A stretch of DNA of 32,326 nucleotides, taken from assembly GCA_021163115.1 (NCBI GenBank), contig JAGGXK010000043.1, forward strand, positions 1 to 32,326. The letters are read 5' to 3'. The notes below the pieces were generated by a model. It was given only the letters and a program-made list of their open reading frames with translations. It was not told the DNA's origin and did no database searches. The stretch's first letter is position 1. The number at the start of each line of letters is the position of its first letter. The stretch comes from Desulfurococcales archaeon (GTDB taxonomy: Archaea; Thermoproteota; Thermoprotei_A; Sulfolobales; Desulfurococcaceae). Shown piece by piece: positions 18,332 through 26,714 of the stretch. Position numbers and translations under genes: made by a program.

Positions 18332-19477
18332 CTACCGCGATAACTTGAACTCTAGTGACTCGTTTTTAAGAAGTGCTTCAAATACTATATCCCTATACCT
18401 TCTATATTTTTTAAGTATCTTCTCTCCTTCTTCACTAAGTACTGTAAATCCTCGGTCTGCTCCACCACGTCTAGTAATAAGCAGTTTTACACCAAGCTCT
18501 TTTTCAAGACTACGGATCCTCTCTAGATATGTTGATGGGGGGTATCCTAGGAGTTTACATGCCATTGTAAACGATTTTACCTGAGATATAACTTCCAGCA
18601 ACAATAATATATCCTGGGATATGGTTTTTCCATTAGGTGTTGATAGGGAGATCTCTATTCTTGGTACAAGCTCTGTGCTTGAGCAGATTATTGGGCAATG
18701 ACTATACATTATTTTCCTAATAGTATTGATAGTGATTTCCTCTTCTCCTACGTTAACATATTCTCTGCTTAAGGGGCATTTCCATAGTCTTCCAAAGGGG
18801 TCAATATATATCTTCCTACAAATAGGGTCCCTAGGCTTAGATAATGCTGTTACAGCATATTTTCCTACAAACACTATTGATGCCCTATATCCATAGAGAT
18901 AGCCGTAGGAGAGACCTGTTTCAAACCCTCTCTTCTGAAAAATTCTTGCCGGATCAATATACTTGTTTGTTGAATACAGATATTCACCAATTCTTACCCT
19001 AAGTCCATACTCCTTCACAGTCTTTATTATTGATAGAGAGTTCTCTACATCAGTTTCTCTCCCTGTAAAAGGTATGTATATGGCTAGTCTATCATAGCCA
19101 TTGCTTATTAGGGATCTAATATAGTACTCATTTAATGTAAAATCCTTTTTTGTAGGAGTAATTAGTGCTAACTCATCAATGTATTCTAGGATATTCTTAT
19201 CAATATCATCTAGGGTATTTATTGGTGCAAAGACATAGAGCCTCCTAGTATAGAGCTTGATCCTCTTAATCACATACTCTATCTTAGGATGATTAAATGG
19301 GTGTGGACATAGTATGGTTGTTTCATCAAATCTATAGTCTCCAAGGACTCCAAGAATCTTATCTAGTATATTTATTGAGAGGACTTCTATAGAGCTATAT
19401 AGAGTTCCGAAGGGGCATCCAATACAGCCTCCTCTACAGCCACTTACTGGCCTTACTAGTAAAGTAGACCAGCCCAA
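18332..19477 (-). CDS. corR: Radical SAM domain fused to ModE/LysR-like winged HTH; CorR-like candidate CO-responsive regulator
   Basis: N-terminal CRGGCIGC (CX3CX2C), Cys-rich segment CRKIYIDPFGRLWKC...CPIIC; C-terminal LLLLEVISQVKSFTMACKLLGYPPSTYLERIRSLEKELGVKLLITRRGGADRGFTVLSEEGEKILKKYR is ModE/LysR-like. Confidence 0.75.
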   Translation of the reverse strand: MGWSTLLVRPVSGCRGGCIGCPFGTLYSSIEVLSINILDKILGVLGDYRFDETTILCPHPFNHPKIEYVIKRIKLYTRRLYVFAPINTLDDIDKNILEYIDELALITPTKKDFTLNEYYIRSLISNGYDRLAIYIPFTGRETDVENSLSIIKTVKEYGLRVRIGEYLYSTNKYIDPARIFQKRGFETGLSYGYLYGYRASIVFVGKYAVTALSKPRDPICRKIYIDPFGRLWKCPLSREYVNVGEEEITINTIRKIMYSHCPIICSSTELVPRIEISLSTPNGKTISQDILLLLEVISQVKSFTMACKLLGYPPSTYLERIRSLEKELGVKLLITRRGGADRGFTVLSEEGEKILKKYRRYRDIVFEALLKNESLEFKLSR

Positions 19478-19498
19478 TCTGGATCAATGCCTCTTGTT

Positions 19499-20143
19499 TT
19501 ATTCAAAGTATGTTTCAAAGCCGCAGAAAGAATATCCTAGACCCCAGCAATATTTCTCCCTGGTAGTATTCTTCCCTATAAGTTGCTCCAACACCCCCTC
19601 TATAACACCTGCTTCAAAATCACACATTGGTATACCTACAGCCTCCATCCCTGAACAACTCATACATTCATAAATGTTTATCCTCATCCTATTGGTTGAC
19701 TCATTTTCTAGATCAAGCAATCCTATTCTTTGTGCAATAAAGACGTGTGGTAGATCATCTATAGATCTTATAATACTTTTTTCAACAAGCATTCTTCCAA
19801 GATTATATCCTGAAGCCTTCATTACAACAGCTTTTAGTGCTGGACTATACCTCATCATGTCGTAGACTATCGTTCTGTAGGTTCTAATATATATTGGGTC
19901 ATTTCTATCAAGTCCTACGAAGAAGGGTCTCCTAGTACTTGTTAAATAGGATTTCTTAAGCCTACATCTATGGGGGATTCTTTTCTCACCTATTACTCTA
20001 TTATTCTCTTCCTCTAGAGCTATTCTCCTCCAGTTCCTTATAGCTCTATAAGCATTTGCATAATGCTCTCTAGCCTCCTTTAATACAACCGGATCAATGT
20101 TTTCCAGAAACAATTTCTTCAAAGACAACTCTAGGTAACCCAT
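19499..20143 (-). CDS. corQ: V4R (4-vinyl reductase) domain protein; CorQ-like candidate sensor
   Basis: C-terminus YECMSCSGMEAVGIPMCDFEAGVIEGVLEQLIGKNTTREKYCWGLGYSFCGFETYFE fits the V4R domain; adjacent to the HTH protein and cooFS. Confidence 0.75.
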   Translation of the reverse strand: MGYLELSLKKLFLENIDPVVLKEAREHYANAYRAIRNWRRIALEEENNRVIGEKRIPHRCRLKKSYLTSTRRPFFVGLDRNDPIYIRTYRTIVYDMMRYSPALKAVVMKASGYNLGRMLVEKSIIRSIDDLPHVFIAQRIGLLDLENESTNRMRINIYECMSCSGMEAVGIPMCDFEAGVIEGVLEQLIGKNTTREKYCWGLGYSFCGFETYFE

Positions 20144-20147
20144 ATAA

Positions 20148-20173
20148 CTTATCTAGATAATATGCTAGATAAG
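20148..20173. promoter_or_regulatory. Perfect inverted repeat upstream of corQ (CTTATCTAG-N8-CTAGATAAG)
   Basis: 9-bp perfect arms, 8-nt spacer ATAATATG, 5 nt from the corQ start codon. Confidence 0.55.
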
Positions 20174-20225
20174 CCTTATTACATCACAATAATTGATCTA
20201 GAGCGGATACGTCAGGCATAGCTTT

Positions 20226-20262
20226 CTAACTAGGTTAGTCTAGGAAATACCTATTTCTAGAC
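20226..20262. promoter_or_regulatory. Further inverted repeats in the corQ / 250-aa ORF divergent region
   Basis: CTAAC-TAG-GTTAG (20226-20238) and GTCTAG-N13-CTAGAC (20238-20262, extended imperfectly through GGAAATA/TATTTC). Confidence 0.4.
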
Positions 20263-20293
20263 AATAGTAGCTATCTAATTATGGGTAGAGAGA

Positions 20294-21046
20294 TTGGGCT
20301 CTATACTAGGCTATTTTGTAGCTACAGTTAAAAATCTTCGTGGCGTAGTCTTAGTTGATTCTTCTGACAAAAATGCTGTTGAAAAGATTAGCTGGCTTAT
20401 AAAGAGGTTTAGATATAGAAACCTTGGCATACCCCCCTCACTATATTCTAAAGGGGATCTTAAGAAGTATTTCTCTAAAGGCCCCTTTATAGAACTAGTA
20501 TATCCTATCAATAGTATTAGATCCTTTGTTGAGAAGCTATGGAATATAACAGGTTATCCTCTAGAACTTATTGAATCACTTGTTTTATCATCAACATATG
20601 TATCACCATTACTTATTGCTGGATCAGAGTATATCAGGTTGCTTGAAAATATAGCCTACACGTCTATACAGGTTTGTAGGGAGCTAAGCAATAATGAGTG
20701 GAAACTTCACTTAAGGATAGCAGACTACACTATACTAGATATGTACAGAGAAAACATTGGTGAAGCAGTAGATGTTATAAAATATTTAAAAGGAAATAAA
20801 TGGAGGTCTATCAAAGAAGTTCTTGATAATAGGAGGAAGAGGGTTGAGAAAGACACTAAGAGGTACTGGAGAATAGTGTGTAAGAATAAAGAGGGTCCTC
20901 TAAAGAAGTTCCTACTATATATAGATCTACTGAATTTGCTTGTAGAGTTATTTAGGAGAGGATTGTTTAAACTAGAGGATCTTAGAGATGATTATAGTAT
21001 AGCCTTATCAATAGTTCCAGCTGTAAATATAAATTTGATGATATAG
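20294..21046 (+). CDS. Hypothetical protein, 250 aa, divergent from corQ
   Basis: Uninterrupted ORF with plausible TTG start; mostly helical, basic; no family recognised. Confidence 0.6.
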   Translation: MGSILGYFVATVKNLRGVVLVDSSDKNAVEKISWLIKRFRYRNLGIPPSLYSKGDLKKYFSKGPFIELVYPINSIRSFVEKLWNITGYPLELIESLVLSSTYVSPLLIAGSEYIRLLENIAYTSIQVCRELSNNEWKLHLRIADYTILDMYRENIGEAVDVIKYLKGNKWRSIKEVLDNRRKRVEKDTKRYWRIVCKNKEGPLKKFLLYIDLLNLLVELFRRGLFKLEDLRDDYSIALSIVPAVNINLMI

Positions 21047-21120
21047 CTATTGCTATTAAACATTGTTAAAGCACTGGTTTCTTAAGAAAAATATTTAGTT
21101 ATTATAGAGTGTAGTTTTCT

Positions 21121-21537
21121 ATGGGGTTGATATTGGTTAAAAGAACAAAGTTTGGGGTATATGTTCCAGAGGATCTACTATCTGATCTTAATGAGTGTAT
21201 GAAAGCTATTGGTATAAAGAGTAAATCCAAGCTTATCCAAGAAGCTCTCCGCTTATTTATTACTGAGCATAGATGGAGAACTGCAGGAGAAGCTGTTGGA
21301 ATTATAGGTGTTGTATATGATCATGAGAAGGGCCATGTTGATGAAGAACTAACTGATATACAGCACCAATACCTTGATATAATAATTGCTACACTTCATA
21401 TACATCTCGATGAAAAGAGATGTATGCTTGCCATAGTTGTTAGAGGGGATACTGAGAGGCTTAAAAGCCTGCTTGGCGACATACATAGGATCAAGGGGAT
21501 CATGATAGCCCGACCGCTCTTACTGGATATAAAGTAG
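21121..21537 (+). CDS. nikR: Nickel-responsive regulator NikR (RHH/CopG + NikR C-terminal domain)
   Basis: VKRTKFGVYVPEDLLSDLNECMKAIGIKSKSKLIQEALRLFI RHH; IGVVYDHEKGHVDEELTDIQHQYLDIIIATLHIHLDEKRCMLAIVVRG with His/His/Cys Ni-site pattern. Confidence 0.92.
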   Translation: MGLILVKRTKFGVYVPEDLLSDLNECMKAIGIKSKSKLIQEALRLFITEHRWRTAGEAVGIIGVVYDHEKGHVDEELTDIQHQYLDIIIATLHIHLDEKRCMLAIVVRGDTERLKSLLGDIHRIKGIMIARPLLLDIK

Positions 21538-21612
21538 TTGCAATAATGGAGTGTTATTTACTATATGGTTGCATAATGTATGTTATAAAATATAGTATAA
21601 CAGTGTTATGGT

Positions 21613-21630
21613 TAGGAAGGTGCCTTCCTA
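21613..21630. promoter_or_regulatory. Perfect palindrome TAGGAAGG-TG-CCTTCCTA overlapping the probable OsmC ATG
   Basis: 8-bp perfect arms with 2-nt spacer; right arm ends on the A of ATG at 21630. Confidence 0.45.
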
Positions 21631-22063
21631 TGAGTGAAAATATTTTTACATTTGAAGCTAAAGCCTATTTATCTAAGGAATTAAGGTGGATATATCGATA
21701 AGGAAACACAAACTTGTAGCAGATGAACCTCCAGAAATTGGTGGAAGGGATCTAGGCCCTAATCCTATAGAGCTACTACTAGCGTCAGTTGCTAGCTGCC
21801 TCTCTATGGTTATTAAGATGTATGCTGAGGATAGAGGTATAAAAGTTAATAAGATTGAAGTAAAAGCTGTTGGATCACTTGATATACGTGGCCTCATGGG
21901 TGAAGATGTTAAACCAGATCTTCAGTCTATAGATCTAGAGGTAGTTATTGATAGTCCTGCATCAAGGAAGGAGTTGTTAAAGCTATTAGATATAGTTGAA
22001 AAACACTGCCCTGTGGCTGATACGTTAAAAAGTGCTACGCCTGTTAAAATAGTGTTAAAATAA
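21630..22063 (+). CDS. OsmC/Ohr-family protein, possibly frameshifted near 21681-21686
   Basis: ATG at 21630 reads MSENIFTFEAKAYLSKELRWIYR*; the +2 frame continues VDISIRKHKLVADEPPEIGGRDLGPNPIELLLASVASCLSMVIKMYAEDRGIKVN...EKHCPVADTL (OsmC). The ORF track starts at GTG 21686. Confidence 0.75.
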
Positions 22064-22105
22064 TAAAAACATGGTTGTTATACAAACTGGGAAGTTTTGA
22101 AAACA

Positions 22106-23572
22106 TCATAGCTTTTTCTTTGTTCTTAGAATTGATACTACTATAAACACTATTAGCCCGAGTAGTAGAGCTGGTGGTGCTGCTATGTATATTGAGTCCC
22201 ATATAGCCCACTCTAGTTCCTCTTCTACTGCTAGGGTCTGGGGTAGAGTATACAGTATTAGAGCTATCCATGACACTATACTTACCGCTATACCTGCTAA
22301 TGCTCCTTCTCTGGCTGCTTTCTTCCAGTATATTCCTGGGATAAATGGTATGCCCTGCACCATTAGTATTAGCTCCCAGCTTAGGTTCATTAGGAAGTAG
22401 ATGGTCTTTGTATATAGTGCAATATATAGGCTCACTAGCGTAAATACTGGGACAAGGATCTTTGCTAGCAGTAGCCTTGTCTTCTCACCTACATCCCTCT
22501 TGATCATTGGAAGCAGGTTCTTTACAACTATTGTTGAAGGTATAAGCATTGCACTATCAGCACTACTCATCAGGGCTGCAAGCAGTCCTATAGTGAATAC
22601 TATGAATGGTATGGTTGGCAACAACTCCTTACCTAGTAGTGGTAGGATCGAATCCGGGTTATCTATCTCGGGTATAATTATTCTTCCAAGAATCCCTGTG
22701 GTTGCTGGTATAAGCCCTAGTAATATATAGGTTAAGCCTGCTGCTAGTGAAGCATTTCTTGCCACACCCTCGTTTCTAGCTGATAACGCTCTCTGAACAA
22801 GATCCTGGCACGAGAGGCTGCCGATACCTTGGACAAGCCATGATGATATATAGAATGCAGCCCCTATTAAACCAAAGTATCCTAGATAACCCCATCCAGG
22901 CTGAGGCAGTATTGAGAAATCATCCATAGATACCATATCTGATGCTAGCACTGCATCAAACCCTCCTGCAGCATTGATTACTGCTGGGAACAGTATCAGT
23001 ATACCTATTATCAATAATATTGTCTGGATGAAGTCTGTATAGGCTACACTCCACATACTACCAAGCATCGTATATACTATGGTGACCGCTACTCCAAGCA
23101 ATAATCCCTGTTCATAGGGTATTCCAAGGAATACATTGAATATATAGCCAAAGGATACTAGTAGGCTACCCATCCACCCCATATACGCTATAACCTGGAT
23201 AATAGTTGATAACGCCTCCATCTCTCTCCCATACCTGTCTCTAAAGAAATCTGATATGGTCATATACCCCATTTTCCTCAAGGTTTTTGCAAAGAATAAT
23301 CCAAACAACAGTATACATACACCAGCACCAATAGGATCCATTATTACGCCACGGTATCCATAGAGATATGCCATTGATGCACCTCCAATAGCTAGCCCCG
23401 TGCCAAACCATGTAGCAAGTATTGTACCATAGGTTAGTGGGAACCCCAGTCTCCTCCCTGCAACAATGTAGTCTGCAAGCCCCTTGATCTTCTTTGATGC
23501 AATATATCCTATGACTAGGGTTGAAGCCATATAGACCATGGTTGCGGCTAGGGCTAGGGAAACCTTATCCAT
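22106..23572 (-). CDS. Sodium:solute symporter family (SSS) transporter
   Basis: 488 aa; ADYIVAGRRLGFPLTYGTILATWFGTGLAIGGASMAYLYG, SADSAMLIPSTIVVKNLL, typical SSS. Confidence 0.88.
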   Translation of the reverse strand: MDKVSLALAATMVYMASTLVIGYIASKKIKGLADYIVAGRRLGFPLTYGTILATWFGTGLAIGGASMAYLYGYRGVIMDPIGAGVCILLFGLFFAKTLRKMGYMTISDFFRDRYGREMEALSTIIQVIAYMGWMGSLLVSFGYIFNVFLGIPYEQGLLLGVAVTIVYTMLGSMWSVAYTDFIQTILLIIGILILFPAVINAAGGFDAVLASDMVSMDDFSILPQPGWGYLGYFGLIGAAFYISSWLVQGIGSLSCQDLVQRALSARNEGVARNASLAAGLTYILLGLIPATTGILGRIIIPEIDNPDSILPLLGKELLPTIPFIVFTIGLLAALMSSADSAMLIPSTIVVKNLLPMIKRDVGEKTRLLLAKILVPVFTLVSLYIALYTKTIYFLMNLSWELILMVQGIPFIPGIYWKKAAREGALAGIAVSIVSWIALILYTLPQTLAVEEELEWAIWDSIYIAAPPALLLGLIVFIVVSILRTKKKL

Positions 23573-24915
23573 CTAGTTCACCTCCTTTGATCCTCTTAAG
23601 CCTCTCATCAATAGAGAGGGCGTGAAACAAAAACCCCTCATACATAGCTAGATCTATGGCATAACGGGCTATCCGGGGAAGCCCCCTAGATGTAACGTAC
23701 TGGATGTCAATGAGTTTTATGTAATCGTATACACTTAGTCCTCCACGCTTCCTAGCCCAACCCATTGTAGGAAGGACGTGGTTTGTCCCAATAACATAAT
23801 CTCCCAGCGCAACGCCTGTGTATTTACCAATAAATATTGATCCAGCGTTTCTTATCCTAGCAATAATATCCCATAAAGCCTCGTCTCTAACCATGATCTC
23901 TAAGTGTTCTGGAGCATAATTGTTAACAAAATCAATTGCTTCATCATAAGTGTCTGCCACCAGTATACAGCTATTGTTTCTTAGGGAACTAGACAGTATA
24001 TCCCTTCTACCGCTCCCTCTACATATTTTTCAATGAACTCTTTAACCCGTATAACTAGCTCTGGGGAAGTTGTTACAAGAACAGCTGATGCAGTATAATC
24101 GTGCTCAGCCTGAGCAAGCATATCCAATGCTATAAACTCTGGATCACCGGTTTCATCAGCTAGTACAAGGATCTCTGTAGGCCCAGCTATAAAGTCTATA
24201 CATGTATCCTTCTGAATAACAAGTTTTGCAGCAGAAGCCCATGCTCCTCCAGGGCCAATGATTTTTCAACCCTGGCTATAGATTCTGTACCATAAGCTAG
24301 AGCTGCAACAGCATGGGCTCCACCAATCCTATAGATCTCTCTTACACCAGCTATATCGAGGGCTACAAGAATACCTGGGTCAATTGCCCCGTTTCTACTC
24401 GGGGGTGTTGCAGCAGATATCCACGGTGCACCAGCAACTCTAGCTGGAGCAATAGTCATTAATGCTGAGGAGGGATACGGTGCCTTTCCTCCGGGAACAT
24501 ATACTCCAACCCTATCAAGGGGTCTCCGGGCTGACCAGCATATGCTCCAGGCTCTATCTCAACAAGCCATTGATACCTTGGTAGCTGCTCTCTGTGATAT
24601 CTAAGTATGTTATCCCAGGCCTTCTCTAGAGACTCAACTATCCTATCATCAACTTTATTGTAGGCTTCCTCAATCTCCTCTCTCTAAACCTTGATAGGGG
24701 TTTCTCTACTAATTTTATAAAATTCTTCATAGAAGTCACGGATAGCTTCATCTCCTCTGCTGCGGATATCATTAACTATATCCATAACCTTATCAAGAAT
24801 TTCTTCAAGCAATACATGTCTGTTAAACAGGCTATATTTATCGTTATTAGTGAGCTCAGAAAGCTTCTTTACCTGGATAAATTCCTGGGCGAACCAACTC
24901 CCCCCATTCCTCCTC
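23565..24915 (-). pseudogene. hisD: Histidinol dehydrogenase, frameshifted
   Basis: Pieces in order: ...REEIEEAYNKVDDRIVESLEKAWDNILRYHREQLPRYQW..., [24 protein letters not shown]...[24 protein letters not shown] (24196-24459), then in another frame [55 protein letters not shown], then MADTYDEAIDFVNNYAPEHLEIM...VLPTMGWARKRGGLSVYDYIK (23565-23960). Confidence 0.9.
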
Positions 24916-25194
24916 TATATTAGAACCCTGCTGATCTATTCTACCTAGATAACAGTGTTCTCTAGTAGTATAGGGTATAGAATTGTTTCTTAGAATAGGA
25001 TGAGTTATGGAGACGTACTTAGTGAACCATAACACCCCGCCAAGGGATATGCAGAACTTTTATACTGGATATATAAGTTTTTTCCCACTATAGTAGGATG
25101 ATATATGAAACAAAGTTTATGTACAACATAACTGTTTTATTACAATGACTTACTTATCAACACTAATAGTAGGTATCTATGGGTAGGGGGCTAG

Positions 25195-26067
25195 ATGAGT
25201 AAGTATAGGGGACTGGCAGCACTTATAGCTACGTCACTGCTTTGGGCAACCTCGTTCCCAGCTATAAAAATAGTTGTTTCAATTGTCCATGAATATACAT
25301 ATACATGGCTTAGAAGTCTTCTAGCAATGCTTGGTCTAACACCCTATATAATATTGTATATTGTCAGGAAGAGGGGGTTATCAGGTAGGGTTGTTAAAGG
25401 GGGTTTACTAGCTGGCATAGCTTACGCACTTGGTTTATGGCTTCAGGGGTGGGGGACTAGGTATACTACGGCAAGTAATTCAGCGTTTATAACAGGGTTG
25501 AACATGGTTTTTGTCCATATATACACTGGTGTTGTTCTCCGTAGGTATAGTCTTAGACTAGCTCTCTCCCTACTCCTAGCCCTAGTAGGCTTGTACTATC
25601 TAACAATGCCTAGTACAGGGTTTAATATAGGGGATTTACTTGTACTGCTGGGTGCATTTACGTGGGCTGCCCAAGTAATTATAGTTGATAGGTTTTCCCA
25701 GGAGAACCCCCTGGTATTCACATTCTTTGAAATGGCTCCAGCCCTAGCATTTATAATACCAGATATGTTATTCAATGAAGCACCATCCATCCAGGTGGAT
25801 GTATTCCTAGCTATACTGTATCTAGCAATAATATGTAGTGACACAGCCTTCGCATTACAAGTCTATGGCCAGAAATACATAATCCCTGCAACAGCAGCAA
25901 TAATATACCTGCTAGAACCAGTTGCAGCAACATTCTTTGCCTACATAGTTCTCCGAGAAACCATGAACACCCTACAAGCAATAGGTGCAGTAATAATACT
26001 TGCATCAATGTTTACGGCAGCACTAGATAAGACGGTAGCTAAGACACATAATAAGGATACCCTATAG
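25195..26067 (+). CDS. DMT-superfamily (EamA) transporter
   Basis: Ten-TM pattern; LLWATSFPAIKIV, YTTASNSAFITGLNMVFV, AATAAIIYLLEPVAATFFAYIVLRETMNTLQAIGAVIILAS. Confidence 0.9.
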   Translation: MSKYRGLAALIATSLLWATSFPAIKIVVSIVHEYTYTWLRSLLAMLGLTPYIILYIVRKRGLSGRVVKGGLLAGIAYALGLWLQGWGTRYTTASNSAFITGLNMVFVHIYTGVVLRRYSLRLALSLLLALVGLYYLTMPSTGFNIGDLLVLLGAFTWAAQVIIVDRFSQENPLVFTFFEMAPALAFIIPDMLFNEAPSIQVDVFLAILYLAIICSDTAFALQVYGQKYIIPATAAIIYLLEPVAATFFAYIVLRETMNTLQAIGAVIILASMFTAALDKTVAKTHNKDTL

Positions 26068-26139
26068 CCCAGTAGGCCATAACTTTATGTTTCTAGTATT
26101 ACCTTAAGCTCATTATTAAAATTTATATCATGGTCCTAG

Positions 26140-26595
26140 CTAAATCCATGAAGCTCTAGCATTAACTAATCTTTCATACTTATACTCTAGAGCAACTCTA
26201 TCTACATACCATAGCTTAGAAATATACATTAGTGTGCCAAAGTAGAGAGTTGGCCAAAACATATTAACATAAGCAAAGTATATTGACGGTATAAAGGAGG
26301 CTGCAGTAATAATGTTTAGTGTAAGTGCTAGATCCAGCTTAGGCTTCTTCGCGAAGTTTTCCAGCCACATTTCTTCACCTAAGACAACATAGGTGAACCA
26401 GTTTTCTGTCTTCTTAGGTTTTGGGAAGATAAATGGGTTAACTATTGTCCATAGGATGACTAGTCCTAAACCTATCCAGCTATGATACCATATGGCTAGG
26501 TATAGGAGTGGTGCAATAAACATCCTCGTTAAACCACTCCATGGATTAGAGTGCCGTTGCCAAAACTCCTCCTTTATTTTCCTAAGATCAATCAT
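26140..26595 (-). CDS. Small membrane protein of unknown function
   Basis: 151 aa; MIDLRKIKEEFWQRHSNPWSGLTRMFIAPLLYLAIWYHSW...; several TM helices. Confidence 0.65.
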   Translation of the reverse strand: MIDLRKIKEEFWQRHSNPWSGLTRMFIAPLLYLAIWYHSWIGLGLVILWTIVNPFIFPKPKKTENWFTYVVLGEEMWLENFAKKPKLDLALTLNIITAASFIPSIYFAYVNMFWPTLYFGTLMYISKLWYVDRVALEYKYERLVNARASWI

Positions 26596-26714
26596 TAGCT
26601 ACAACTCCATATACCTATGATTCCTAGTTCATTGGTTCAAGCTTAGTTATAGCCCCTAATGTGTTTTTCAATAACTGGCTACTCTAGGAGTAAAAAATGT
26701 GTTGGTATTAGTGT

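Noticed and set aside
18332-19477. Considering CooA or RcoM as the CO regulator
   Set aside because: No CRP-fold/heme CooA or PAS-LytTR RcoM features are present; domains are radical SAM plus ModE/LysR-like HTH with a V4R partner.
26620-26660. tRNA T-loop-like GGTTCAAGC
   Set aside because: No acceptor, D or anticodon stem could be assembled around it.
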